Shown: positions 8,367 to 16,659 of the stretch, piece by piece
Layout: each line of letters starts with the position of its first letter
How positions within the stretch are numbered: the first letter of the stretch is position 1
Source of the DNA: Dehalococcoidia bacterium
GTDB lineage: Bacteria; Chloroflexota; Dehalococcoidia; CAUJGQ01
NCBI GenBank assembly: GCA_035310145.1
Contig: DATGEL010000042.1
Location: 17,034-81,033 of the forward strand
Reading direction: 5' to 3'
DNA length: 64,000 nucleotides
Translations under genes and position numbers: made by a program
Notes under the pieces: generated by a model
The model's input: the letters and a program-made list of their open reading frames with translations, nothing else
Told to the model about the DNA's origin: nothing
Databases searched by the model: none

Positions 8367-9443
8367 ATGCGCGTAGCGATCGGCTTTCACCGGCTGGCGA
8401 TCGAAGACTGGGAGAGCGCCTCCGCCTACGCCGTCGAGGCCGAGCGGCTCGGCGTGGACGCGATCTGGTCGGCGGAGGCCTGGGCGCACGACGCGGTCAC
8501 GCCGCTGGCCTACATCGCGGCGAAGACCGCGCGCGTCCAGCTCGGCACCGGCATCATGCAGGTCGGCGCCCGCACGCCCGCAATGGCGGCGATGACGGCG
8601 CTGAGCCTGGCTTCGATGTCGAACGGGCGCTTCGTGCTTGGCCTAGGCGCCAGCGGACCGCAAGTGATCGAGGGCTGGCACGGCATCCCCTTCCGGCGGC
8701 CGGTGCAGCGGATGCGCGAGTATCTCGAGATCGTGCGCATGGCCGCGCGCGGCGAGCGCGTCGTCTACAAGGGCGAGGTATACGAGCTGCCGCGTCCCGG
8801 CGGCGAGGGCAAAGCGTTGAAGTCCGGCGCGCAGTCGCGGCCGATCCCGATCTACCTGGCCACGCTCAGCCCGAAGAGCCTGGAGCTGACCGGCGAGCTT
8901 GCGGACGGCTGGCTCGGCACCTCGTTCATGCCCGAGCATGCAGACGTCTTCTTCACGCATCTGCGCCATGGCGCCGAGCAGGCCGGCCGCCGGCTGACCA
9001 ACATCGACCTGCAGGCGGGCGGCGCCGTGGCCTTCGGCGACGATCTGGAGCGGCTGATCGCCGTGCGCCGGCCCGGCCTGGCCTTCACGCTGGGCGCGAT
9101 GGGCTCGCGCCGGCACAACTTCTACAACCAGGCCTTCCGCCGCGCCGGCTTCGAGGAGGAGGCGCTGGCCGTGCAACGGCTCTGGCTCGACGGCCAGCGT
9201 GAGCAGGCGGCGGCGCTGGTGCCGGACGAGATGGTGTTGCACGCCAACCTGCTCGGCACCGAGGAGATGGTGCGCGAGCGCATCCGCGCCTACCGGAACG
9301 CCGGCATCACCACGCTGCGCCTCGATCCAGCGGGCGAGACGATGCAGGAGCGGCTGGACACGCTCGGCCGCGCCCTCCAGCTGGTGCACGAAGTCAGTGC
9401 AGAGCCGGCAGCGGTGGGCGCGGCGACGACGCTGAGCAGCTAA
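8367..9443 (+). CDS. LLM class flavin-dependent oxidoreductase
   Basis: A luciferase-like monooxygenase-fold enzyme of 358 residues. The N-terminal MRVAIGFHR strand, AEAWAHDAVTPLAYIAAKT, LGTGIMQVGARTPAM, GRFVLGLGASGPQV and PIYLATLSPKSLEL are typical of F420-dependent members such as methylenetetrahydromethanopterin reductase-like proteins. The cofactor is F420 or FMN and the substrate cannot be told. ATG 8367 follows GAGGAG with good spacing. It is divergent from the Erm-like operon. Confidence 0.85.
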   Translation: MRVAIGFHRLAIEDWESASAYAVEAERLGVDAIWSAEAWAHDAVTPLAYIAAKTARVQLGTGIMQVGARTPAMAAMTALSLASMSNGRFVLGLGASGPQVIEGWHGIPFRRPVQRMREYLEIVRMAARGERVVYKGEVYELPRPGGEGKALKSGAQSRPIPIYLATLSPKSLELTGELADGWLGTSFMPEHADVFFTHLRHGAEQAGRRLTNIDLQAGGAVAFGDDLERLIAVRRPGLAFTLGAMGSRRHNFYNQAFRRAGFEEEALAVQRLWLDGQREQAAALVPDEMVLHANLLGTEEMVRERIRAYRNAGITTLRLDPAGETMQERLDTLGRALQLVHEVSAEPAAVGAATTLSS

Positions 9444-9489
9444 CGTCGGGCTGAGCCAGCGTGGGAGAATGCGAGTGGGCGAGCTGTGA

Positions 9490-9698
9490 GATAGACGTCC
9501 GCGTGACGCGGTCCGGGCGCTTGAACGTGCCGGCAGAGCAGTGCGAAGGGTCACATAAACATCAAGATGCCGATTGGCCACGTTGTGACGTTTTCGGGGT
9601 GGCGAGAACCGGTCAAGATCGACCTTCTTAGGGCCGCCATCCGCAAGGCAGGACACAGCGAGGAGGAGTTCGTCCTCGTCTTGGAAGGGCATCGCTGA
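9490..9698 (+). pseudogene. hicA toxin relic
   Basis: Traces of a HicA mRNA interferase are spread over two frames. RDAVRALERAG (from about 9502) matches the family N-terminus, then after a shift near 9541-9550 GHINIKMPIGHVVTFSGW and LLRAAIRKAGHSEEEFVLVL match the C-terminal half, including the His of the GSH motif. No start codon precedes the first part. Its stop overlaps the ATG of hicB by one base (TGATG), the original operon order. The toxin appears dead. Confidence 0.7.
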
Positions 9699-9931
9699 TG
9701 GACTACATTATCGTGATTCATCCCGCCGAAGAAGGCGGCTACTGGGCCGAGGTTCCAGCACTGCCCGGCTGTTTCGCCCAGGGCGAATCGCTCGAAGACC
9801 TGCTGGGCGACGCACGTGGGGCGATCGCCTCCCACATCGAGGCGCTCCGAGAGGACGGTCAGCCGGTTCCTCCCGGCGGCGTGATCGTCGCCTCGGTGAA
9901 TTTGCCGGAGACTGCAGCGGCCGCTAGCTAA
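9698..9931 (+). CDS. hicB: HicB family antitoxin (now without partner)
   Basis: A 77-residue HicB: MDYIIVIHPAEEGGYWAEVP, LPGCFAQGESLEDLLGDARG and IEALREDGQPVPP define the partly degraded RNase H-like fold. HicB neutralises HicA and often represses its operon; here no C-terminal DNA-binding domain is present. With hicA broken just upstream, this is an orphan antitoxin that might still counter a HicA made elsewhere, for example the second hicAB at 38.6-39.3 kb. Confidence 0.85.
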   Translation: MDYIIVIHPAEEGGYWAEVPALPGCFAQGESLEDLLGDARGAIASHIEALREDGQPVPPGGVIVASVNLPETAAAAS

Positions 9932-10042
9932 GCACCCGCAGGGCAACGGACCGCCCCACGATCCGTTGGCCGTCGCGAGCGGACCGCCATCCGTCGCTGC
10001 CGTCATACGCTTCTTGCGCAGGAGCGAGGCGAGACGACGCAT

Positions 10043-10362
10043 GAAACAGCGTCGATAGACGTCACCAACAGCCCGGAGCTGGCGCGCCTGGCCGAAGAGG
10101 TGCGCCGGACCGGACGGCCATGCCGCCCGCGGCGCCGGGATGAGGATGTGGCGATGCTGATTCCGCTGAGCGCCGCCAAAATCACACCGGCGCCGTACAA
10201 CCCGGCGCTGGAAGCAGTCCTCGCCGGCCCGCCCGCGGACAGCGTCGTGGCAAGGACAGCGGGGCCTTACATACCGACCAGTCCTTCAAGGGCATCGAGG
10301 AAGAACGCGAACTCGCAGCCGAGGCGATGGCACGAGACCTGGTCGCAGGCTGGGACGGCTGA
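10043..10362 (+). pseudogene. Antitoxin-like relic (Phd/AbrB-type small protein)
   Basis: Residues IDVTNSPELARLAEEVRRTG, RRRDEDVAMLIPLSA and PADSVVARTAG, and after a frame change near 10255-10280 FKGIEEERELAAEAMARDL, read as one small antitoxin-type protein often paired with PIN toxins. There is no in-frame start codon at its beginning, and the frame is broken, so it is a relic. No toxin gene follows; the next gene is on the other strand. Confidence 0.5.
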
Positions 10363-10417
10363 GCCGGCCGCGCTCCAGTCAGGCTTCACCCTCCAACGCC
10401 GCTGAGTCCATGCCGTT

Positions 10418-11656
10418 TCAGGCAGCCGGCTGCTTGTAGACGGCGCCGTCCTTCATCACGAAGGCGACGCGGCGCAGCGCCTCGATGTCGGCCAGCGGGT
10501 CGCCGTCCACGGCGATTACGTCGGCCCATTTGCCCGGCTCGAGCGTGCCGGTGTGCCGGTCGATGCCGATCACGCGGGCGCTGCCGGCCGTGGCCGCCTG
10601 GATCGCCGCCATCGGCGCCATACCCTCGTGCGCCATGCTCACCGGCTCGTCGGCGTTGTCGCCATGGGCGCGCAGCGGGCCGCCGAAGTAGTCCGAGCCG
10701 GCGCCGATCGCCAGGCCGCTCTGGCAGGCGAGGGGAAAGGAGCGCTCGATCGCGGCGATCGCCACCTGTTGCTTGCGCAGCCGCCAGGGCGGCATGTCGT
10801 GCGGGCTGTTCGCGGCGCGGCGGTAGACGGCCAGCAGCGCCAGCGTGGGCACGAAGCAGGTACCGCGCCGCTTCATCTCCTCGGCGCACTCCTCGTCCAA
10901 GTAGTAGCCGTGCTCGATCGAGTCGATACCGGCGCGCACGGCGTTGAGGATGCCCGCCTTGCCCTGCGCGTGCGCGGCCACGCGCCGCTTCGCCCGGTGC
11001 GCCTCCTCCACGATCGCGGCGATCTCCTCGCCGGTGAAGTGCTCGTCCTCGGGGTCGTCGTTCTCCGAGCCGACGCCGCCCGTGGTGCAGATCTTGATCA
11101 GATCGGCGCCGGCGCGGATGGCGGTGCGCACGGCGCGTCGGCACTCCTCCGGCGAATCGGCCAGAATCGCGCCGGGGCGGCGGCGCGCCTCTTCCAGCGG
11201 CCGGTAGTGTTGGTCGGCGTGGCCGCCGGTCTGCGAGATGATCGGCCCCGCCGCGTAGATGCGCGGTCCGGCGATCGCGCCCTCGTTCACCGCCCGCTTC
11301 AGCGAGAGGGCCACCTCGGAGCCCACGTCGCGCACCGTGGTGAAGCCGGCATCGAGCAGCTTGCGACAGTCCTCGGCGGCGCGCAGCACCTGCAGGTCGT
11401 GCGGCGTGGTGATGTCCATGTAGCTGCGCCCGCCGCGCAGGTGCACGTGCACGTCCATCAGGCCGGGCAGCAGCGTGCGCTCGCCCAGCTCGATGCGCCG
11501 GGCGCCGGCCGGCACGTGTACCTTGCCGGCCGGGCCGGCAGCCGCGATCGCGCCGTTTTCAATCAATACGACGCCGTCGCGCAGCGGCTCGGGCGAGACA
11601 CCGTCGATCAGCAGTTCGGCGTGCAGGGCGATGGGTTCCGGTGACGGCTGGGACAT
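10418..11656 (-). CDS. Metal-dependent amidohydrolase (imidazolonepropionase/prolidase-like)
   Basis: A 412-residue amidohydrolase-superfamily enzyme. The metal ligands are visible: HxH in DVHVHLRGG (His70, His72), the Lys in DLIKICTTGG, His in VAAHAQG and SIEHGYYLD, and Asp in GAGSDYFGG. GTLEPGKWADVIAVDGDPL closes the composite beta sandwich. Relatives hydrolyse cyclic amides or Xaa-Pro and Xaa-Arg dipeptides; the substrate here is unknown. ATG 11656 follows GGAGGCG. Confidence 0.85.
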   Translation of the reverse strand: MSQPSPEPIALHAELLIDGVSPEPLRDGVVLIENGAIAAAGPAGKVHVPAGARRIELGERTLLPGLMDVHVHLRGGRSYMDITTPHDLQVLRAAEDCRKLLDAGFTTVRDVGSEVALSLKRAVNEGAIAGPRIYAAGPIISQTGGHADQHYRPLEEARRRPGAILADSPEECRRAVRTAIRAGADLIKICTTGGVGSENDDPEDEHFTGEEIAAIVEEAHRAKRRVAAHAQGKAGILNAVRAGIDSIEHGYYLDEECAEEMKRRGTCFVPTLALLAVYRRAANSPHDMPPWRLRKQQVAIAAIERSFPLACQSGLAIGAGSDYFGGPLRAHGDNADEPVSMAHEGMAPMAAIQAATAGSARVIGIDRHTGTLEPGKWADVIAVDGDPLADIEALRRVAFVMKDGAVYKQPAA

Positions 11657-11837
11657 GGCAGCGCCTCCGTGAAGCAGATGGGCCGGTGAAGCAATCCGCG
11701 CGGAGTGCAGCACCGGGCGGCCCGGCGCGCGTTGCTGCGGCACAGCATACGGTGCCCCGGCGGCGCGTGCTACGATAATTGCCGTCCCTGCCAGTGCATC
11801 AACTCGCAGCGCATGAAAGGCGTCAGGAGGCAGCGTG

Positions 11838-12674
11838 ATGGCATCCGCCGGCTACGCCCACCCGGAGCTGCTGGCCGAGCCCGACTGGCTCGCCGCGCAT
11901 GTCAACGATCCCGATGTGCGGATGATCGACTGCGCGACGCTCGAAGCCTACCGCCGGGCGCACATTCCCGGCGCGGTCGGCCTGCCCGTGCACATCTACA
12001 TCAAGGATCCGGCCGACGAGACGTTCGTGATGCCGCCCGAGGGCTTCGAACAGCTCATGGGCCGGCTCGGCGTCAACAATGACACGACCGTCGTGACCTA
12101 CGACGACAACAACGCGCTCGTGGCGACGCGGCTGTGGTGGGTGCTCAACTACTACGGCCACACGAAGACGAAGGTGCTGAACGGCGGCTGGCACCGCTGG
12201 CTCACCGAAGGCCGCCCGGTCACCTTCCACCAGACACACGCCGAGCCGGCCACGTTTCACGCGAAGCCGAACGAAGACCTGATCTGCCGCGTAGATGGTC
12301 TGAAGGCCAAGATCGGCAAGACCGGCACGCAGATCCTGGACGTGCGCACCGACGAGGAGTGGCGGGGCGCCAACAACCGCGGCAACACGCGCGCCGGCCA
12401 CGTGCCCGGCGCCGTGCATCTCGAATGGCTCAACTTCGTCACGAAGGACGACAGGCGCACCTTCCTGCCCGCCGAGCAGTTGCGCAGCATGCTCACGAAG
12501 GAGGGCATCTCACCCGAGTCAGAAGTGGTCACCTACTGACAGGGAGGCATCCGTGCGGCGCACGGAATGTTTGTGCTGAAGCTCCTGGGCTGGAACAACG
12601 TCCGCAACTACGACGGCTCGATGCGCGAATGGGCCAACCGCGAGGACACGCCGCTGGTGCTGGAACCGCACTGA
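11838..12674 (+). CDS. Thiosulfate sulfurtransferase (rhodanese), probable selenoprotein with in-frame TGA
   Basis: A two-domain rhodanese of 278 codons. The N-terminal domain (MIDCATLEAYRRAHIPGAVG) is the inactive one, with Asp where Cys would be (VVTYDDNNA). The C-terminal domain reads ILDVRTDEEW, GHVPGAVHLEW and VVTY, then TGA at 12537-12539, then QGGIRAAHGMFVLKLLGW and NYDGSMREWANREDTPL to a normal stop. In this family VVTYC-QGG holds the persulfide-forming cysteine, so TGA replaces exactly that codon (residue 234). Downstream sequence is fully conserved, and a SECIS-like hairpin follows, so selenocysteine is more likely than a nonsense mutation. ATG 11838 lies 7 bases after AGGAGG; GTG 11835 is an alternative. 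Confidence 0.75.
12545..12572 (+). promoter_or_regulatory. SECIS-like hairpin after the rhodanese TGA
   Basis: CATCCGTGC (12548-12556) pairs with GCACGG-A-ATG (12560-12569) around the loop GGC, with one bulged A. Three more weak pairs extend the base. The loop GG lies 18-19 bases after TGA, against 19-20 in E. coli fdhF, and bacterial SECIS elements need a G at the start of the apical loop. Being within the reading frame is normal for bacterial SECIS. Confidence 0.65.
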
Positions 12675-12710
12675 CACGGCCGCACGTGGTGCGGTGCTAC
12701 ACTGACCCGT

Positions 12711-13439
12711 ATGAAGGGATCCGCGCGGGCCGTTGATCCGCCCTCGCACTCCGGCCGCTGGGCACTGCTGGCCGGCATGGCGCTGCTGGTGCTGGCGTTC
12801 ACCGCCTGCGCGCACGGCCACACGGCGCAGGCGAAGAAGGTCTCGCCCGTCGTGCTGGCGCTGCTGGCGCTCGCCCCCGCCGACCTCGGCGGCGCCTACG
12901 CGATCGCGTCTGATCAGTACGTGGACGACGACGGCCAGCCCGTGGCCCAGCCCACGCGCGAGTTCGAGCGCCGGCTCACCGTGAAGGCGCAGCAGGCAAA
13001 CGGCGCCGCCGCGCCGCCCGCCACGAATCTGCTGATCACACTGGGACAGAAGTCGATCGACGAAGCTGCGGAGTTCGTCACGGCTGCCTCCGACGAGGAT
13101 GTCGGCCCCGCGGACGTGCAGCAGGATCTGCAGACCGAGGTGCCCGACGCGCGCGACGTGCGCACCGCGTTGCTCCAGGACTTCGACGTCCTGGGCGACG
13201 ACTCGGCCGCCTTCCAGATCAGCTGGACACAGGGCGACGGCGACGCGGCGCGTACCTGGCACTCGTACCGCGTCTATGTGCGCTCCGGCGGCTACCTCAT
13301 GCTCGTGGCCCTGCGGGCGCCCAGCGCGCCGGGCGGCGCCGAGCCAGAGGGCCTGCGCAAGCAGGCCGAGACGCTCGCGAAGAAGCAGGCCGACAAGCTG
13401 CAGGCGGGCTCGACGCCGCTGCTGGCGCCGGCGCACTAA
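12711..13439 (+). CDS. Putative secreted lipoprotein, function unknown
   Basis: A 242-residue protein. A basic N-terminus, a hydrophobic stretch (ALLAGMALLVLAF) and the lipobox LAFTAC (residues about 29-34) predict a signal peptidase II lipoprotein. The mature part is hydrophilic, alternating helices and strands, with a central QISWTQGDGDAARTWHSYRV strand pair and a C-terminal helix rich in Lys and Gln. I do not recognise a family. It sits between the rhodanese and the enoyl-CoA hydratase and may be an independent gene. Confidence 0.7.
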   Translation: MKGSARAVDPPSHSGRWALLAGMALLVLAFTACAHGHTAQAKKVSPVVLALLALAPADLGGAYAIASDQYVDDDGQPVAQPTREFERRLTVKAQQANGAAAPPATNLLITLGQKSIDEAAEFVTAASDEDVGPADVQQDLQTEVPDARDVRTALLQDFDVLGDDSAAFQISWTQGDGDAARTWHSYRVYVRSGGYLMLVALRAPSAPGGAEPEGLRKQAETLAKKQADKLQAGSTPLLAPAH

Positions 13440-13469
13440 GCGAAGTCACGGCACGGACGAGAGGATGGC

Positions 13470-14264
13470 ATGAGCGAGAACGGTATCGCCTACGAGCGCG
13501 TCGACTCGATCGGCTGGCTGACCTTCAACCGGCCGGAAAAGATGAATGCGCTCACCTACGCGATGCTGGACCGCATCGAAGCGGCCGTACGCGAGGCGCG
13601 CGACGACGACGCGGTGCGCGCGCTGGTCGTCACCGGCGCCGGCCGCGCCTTCTGCGCCGGCACCGATCTGGCCGAGCTGAGTGAGCGCCTGCCGGCCGAG
13701 GCGAGGCCGCGTGCCGCCGAGGCTCCCGACCCCGATCGCCCCGCGCCCTGGACGCTCCTGAGCCTGCCCAAGCCGGTGATCGCCGCCGTCAACGGCGCCG
13801 CCGTCGGCCTGGGCGCAGAGTTCTCCCTGCAGGCCGATCTGCGGCTGGCCGGCGAAAGCGCCCGCTTCAGCTGGATCTTCCCCCAGCGCGGCCTTGTGCC
13901 AGACACGGGCGCCGGCACCTGGCTGCTGCCGCGCGTGATCGGCCTCGCCCGCGCGGCGAAGCTGCTCTATACCGGCGCGATGATCGACGCGGCGGAGGCG
14001 CTGCGCATCGGCCTGGTGGACGAGGTCGTACCGGACGGAGCGCTGCATGGCCGCGCCGACGAACTGGCCCAGCAGATGGCGCGCGGCGCCCCGCTGGCGG
14101 TCGAGCAGATCAAGCGGTTGCTCTACCAGGGACTCGCCCGCGACGCCCGCGCCCACGTGGACGACAACGCGCAGACCCTGACCCGCATGTTCGCCACCGA
14201 GGACCACCGCGAAGGCGTACGCTCCTTTTTGGAGCGCCGCGAGCCGCATTTCGTGCGTCGGTAG
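13470..14264 (+). CDS. Enoyl-CoA hydratase/isomerase family protein
   Basis: A 264-residue crotonase-fold protein. WLTFNRPEKMNALTYAML, GRAFCAGTDLAEL and KPVIAAVNGAAVGLGAEFSL are the family signatures, the last forming the oxyanion hole. PQRGLVPDTGAG contains an Asp where hydratases carry a catalytic Glu, so this may be an isomerase or a member with another reaction. It acts in fatty acid or aromatic acid degradation. ATG 13470 follows GAGAGG. A fragment of another crotonase lies at 23.0 kb. Confidence 0.85.
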   Translation: MSENGIAYERVDSIGWLTFNRPEKMNALTYAMLDRIEAAVREARDDDAVRALVVTGAGRAFCAGTDLAELSERLPAEARPRAAEAPDPDRPAPWTLLSLPKPVIAAVNGAAVGLGAEFSLQADLRLAGESARFSWIFPQRGLVPDTGAGTWLLPRVIGLARAAKLLYTGAMIDAAEALRIGLVDEVVPDGALHGRADELAQQMARGAPLAVEQIKRLLYQGLARDARAHVDDNAQTLTRMFATEDHREGVRSFLERREPHFVRR

Positions 14265-14370
14265 TTGGGGAATCCCGTAGCGCGTACGGCGTGCGCCCTT
14301 CGCGCCGCCAGGCGCGACATTCGGCGTCCCGATTTCACACGAACACCCGCGCCGGAGGAGATCCGCAGCG

Positions 14371-14607
14371 ATGGTTGACGTCAAGCTGATGCCGATCCTG
14401 GCGAAGCGGGCGGCGTCGCGGCAGGAGCGGCTTTCTCTCGACTTCGCGCCGGGGCTGACGCCGGGCGCCGTGGCCGAGGCCGAGGGCTTCCACGGCCCCG
14501 ACCTGGAGACGATCCTGGCGATCGTCAACGGCCAGCAGGTAGAGCTGGACACGCCGCTCGCCGACGGCGACGCGCTCGAACTGCTGGTCGGCATCGCCGG
14601 CGGCTGA
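14371..14607 (+). CDS. MoaD/ThiS family ubiquitin-like sulfur carrier
   Basis: A 78-residue beta-grasp protein: VKLMPILAKRAASR at the start, ILAIVNGQQVELDTPLADGD in the middle (the ThiS/MoaD signature) and the C-terminal GIAGG that ends in the diglycine needed for adenylation and thiocarboxylation. It would carry sulfur for molybdopterin, thiazole or another product. No E1-like partner is nearby, so the pathway is open. GGAGGAG precedes the ATG. Confidence 0.75.
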   Translation: MVDVKLMPILAKRAASRQERLSLDFAPGLTPGAVAEAEGFHGPDLETILAIVNGQQVELDTPLADGDALELLVGIAGG

Positions 14608-14620
14608 GCCGGTCCGCGAT

Positions 14621-15577
14621 TCACAACCCCACGGCGCGGTACAGCAGCTTCTTGTAGCCGGCGATGTCAAGCGACAGCGCGACGCGGACGTTGCCCGCCG
14701 CCGTCTCGTCTGCGCCGGGCCGGCGGTCGAGGAGCGTGGCGCCGTAGCTGAGGCCGGGGCGGGTCTCGATCGCGACCGGGCAGTCGACGTACTCCGGCAT
14801 CAGCGCCGGGTCGAGCGCGATCGCCATCGCCACCGCGTCGGGAATCGCCGCCTCGCCCTGCCAGCCGTAGCGGCCGCGGCCCATGCCGCCGATGTATGTG
14901 AACATCAGCGAGGCGAAGTGCGGCACTTGTTCGGAGCAGCCCTCCAGCGGCGCATACTCTTCCACCGTCGAGCGCGCGGGGCCGCGGCATAGCTCGATGC
15001 CGGCCATCGTGATCGGCAGGCCGGAGCGGAAGACGATCTGCGCCGCCTCCGCGTCCGCCCAGATGTTGAACTCCGCGGCCGCGCTGACGTTGCCGGCCAG
15101 GCCCGCGGCGCCGCCCATCACCACGCAGCGCCGCACCATGCCGGCGATCTGCGGATCGAGCGAGAGCGCCAGCGCCACGTTCGTGAGCGGGCCGAGCGTG
15201 ACCAGCGAGCACGCGCCGGGGGCGGAGCGGATCGTCTCGATCAGCGCGATCGCGGCGTGGCTCTTGCCCGCTTCTCGCTTCGGCAGAGGGAAGCCGAAGT
15301 CGCCGAGGCCGTCTTCGCCGTGCACGTGGCGCGCGTCGCCCGGCTCGCGCAGGAGGGGGCGAGCGCAGCCCGCGTGCACGGGCACGTCGCTGCCGCACAG
15401 CTCGGCGACGTAGAGCGCGTTGCGCGTGGTGTGCTCCAGCGGCGCGTTGCCGGCGACGGTGGTGATCAGCTCCACGCCGGCGCCGGGATGGCGCAGCGCC
15501 ATGATCAGCGCCAGGGCGTCGTCGGTGCCGATGTCCGTATCGATGATCAGGCGCAATGGTGCAGCGGCTGCAGGCAT
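14621..15577 (-). CDS. Inosine-uridine preferring nucleoside hydrolase family
   Basis: A 318-residue enzyme that cleaves the N-glycosidic bond of ribonucleosides. The calcium-binding signature is seen as LIIDTDIGTDDALALIMAL (about residues 10-28). VTLGPLTNVALAL, VVMGGAAGLAGNVS-AAEFNIWADAEAA (the N and D ligands) and a late IPDAVAMAIALDP are all present. Substrate range among nucleosides is unknown. ATG 15577 is used; RidA lies divergent to it. Confidence 0.88.
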   Translation of the reverse strand: MPAAAAPLRLIIDTDIGTDDALALIMALRHPGAGVELITTVAGNAPLEHTTRNALYVAELCGSDVPVHAGCARPLLREPGDARHVHGEDGLGDFGFPLPKREAGKSHAAIALIETIRSAPGACSLVTLGPLTNVALALSLDPQIAGMVRRCVVMGGAAGLAGNVSAAAEFNIWADAEAAQIVFRSGLPITMAGIELCRGPARSTVEEYAPLEGCSEQVPHFASLMFTYIGGMGRGRYGWQGEAAIPDAVAMAIALDPALMPEYVDCPVAIETRPGLSYGATLLDRRPGADETAAGNVRVALSLDIAGYKKLLYRAVGL

Positions 15578-15692
15578 GGTGACCGGTCCCTCCGAGCGGC
15601 GGCGAAGCCGCCCCGTCACGCAGCGTATACTGCGCTTGCCGTGCGCCGGGCGCCAGCCATCGCCCCGGCAATCCCGCGGCCGGAGGCGTGGC

Positions 15693-16181
15693 GTGAAGAT
15701 CGAAGCGCGGCTGAAGGAGCTGGGGCTTGAGCTGCCGGAGGCGAGCGGGTCAGGGCGCGCGGGGATGAACTTCGTCACCTGGCGGCGCACCGGCAACCTG
15801 GTCTATCTCGCCGGCCACGGACCGAACCGCGGCAGCACGCCGCAGTGGGTGGGCAAGGTCGGCGCGAAGGAAGAGGGCGGCACGTACAGCGAGGAGCAGG
15901 GCTACCAGGCGGCGCGGGAGACGGCAGTCAACCTGCTCGCCACGCTCAAGCTCGCGATCGGCGACCTGGACAAGGTGCGGCAACTGATCAAGATGCTGGG
16001 CATGGTGAACTGCACCCCGCATTTCGGCCGCCAGCCGTATGTGATCAACGGCGCCTCCGACTTCTTCGTGGAAGTTTTCGGCGAGGCGGGGCGCCACGCG
16101 CGGGCGGCCGTGGGCATGCAGTCGCTGCCCAACGAGATGCCTGTGGAGATCGAGCTGATCGTGGAGGTCGAGCCGGCCTAG
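15693..16181 (+). CDS. RidA family protein (YjgF/enamine deaminase-like)
   Basis: A 162-residue RidA-fold protein starting at GTG 15693. LVYLAGHGPNRG, AARETAVNLLATLKLAIGDLD, VIKMLGMVN-type and GRHARAAVGMQSLPNEMPVEIEL are characteristic of the longer YjgF-like branch. Canonical RidA hydrolyses reactive enamines and imines; the catalytic Arg of the strict RidA group (in the position of RSAVG-type ARAAVG) is displaced, so activity is uncertain. A TATACT hexamer at 15626-15631 could be its -10 box. Confidence 0.8.
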   Translation: MKIEARLKELGLELPEASGSGRAGMNFVTWRRTGNLVYLAGHGPNRGSTPQWVGKVGAKEEGGTYSEEQGYQAARETAVNLLATLKLAIGDLDKVRQLIKMLGMVNCTPHFGRQPYVINGASDFFVEVFGEAGRHARAAVGMQSLPNEMPVEIELIVEVEPA

Positions 16182-16188
16182 CCGGCAC

Positions 16189-16659
16189 TCAGCCGGCGGC
16201 CGGCCGGAAGCCGCGCGGCGCCCGCGCGACCACGGCGCCCTCGTCCTCGCGTTCGATGCTGAAACCCGCGGCACGCAGGCCGGCTACCGCTGCCGGAAGC
16301 TGCCCACCGCCATCGTCCAGCGCGACCAGCGTGCCGCTCGGAGCCAGTGCCCGCCGGCACTCATTGAGGGCTGCATCGTCGGCGAGCGTGGCCGCGGAGG
16401 CGAGCACGGCGTCGATCGCGTGCGAAAGCAGCGGCAGCGCCCGCGCATCGCAGCGCACCGCTTCCGCCGCTTCCGGCAGCACGTTCGTCTCCCGCGACGC
16501 GCCACCCGCCAACCGGCAGCCGATGAGCAGCAACCGCTCGCCAGGCTGAGCGGCCAGGTCGCGCAGCATGGCTTCGTCCAAACCCAGCGCGGGCACCGAT
16601 TGGCCGGGCGCCGCGCCCGAAAGGAACGGCAGGTGGAACAAGAGTCTACTTGTAGGCAC
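16189..16659 (-). CDS. Small methyltransferase-like protein
   Basis: About 156 residues from GTG 16659, overlapping the end of the aldolase gene by 14 bases, so probably translated by coupling. GERLLLIGCRLAG resembles SAM motif I, VRCDARALPLLSHAIDAVLA the motif II/III region of class I methyltransferases (a methyltransf_11-like layout), and the tail LAPSGTLVALDDGGGQ the motif after strand 5. The start is short of a normal fold, so it may be a degenerate or partner subunit. Function unknown. Confidence 0.55.
   Translation of the reverse strand: MPTSRLLFHLPFLSGAAPGQSVPALGLDEAMLRDLAAQPGERLLLIGCRLAGGASRETNVLPEAAEAVRCDARALPLLSHAIDAVLASAATLADDAALNECRRALAPSGTLVALDDGGGQLPAAVAGLRAAGFSIEREDEGAVVARAPRGFRPAAG

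Noticed and set aside
11771..11779. TGCTACGATAAT as the rhodanese promoter
   Set aside because: An extended -10 look-alike, but no -35 box at a usable distance, so not listed as a feature.
12679..12695. CCGCAC/GTGCGG hairpin after the rhodanese stop as a terminator
   Set aside because: Six pairs without a T-run and only just before the next gene's start region. Too weak to claim.
14221..14245. GCTCC-TTTTT-GGAGC as a terminator
   Set aside because: It lies within the enoyl-CoA hydratase reading frame and has its T-run in the loop, not after the stem.
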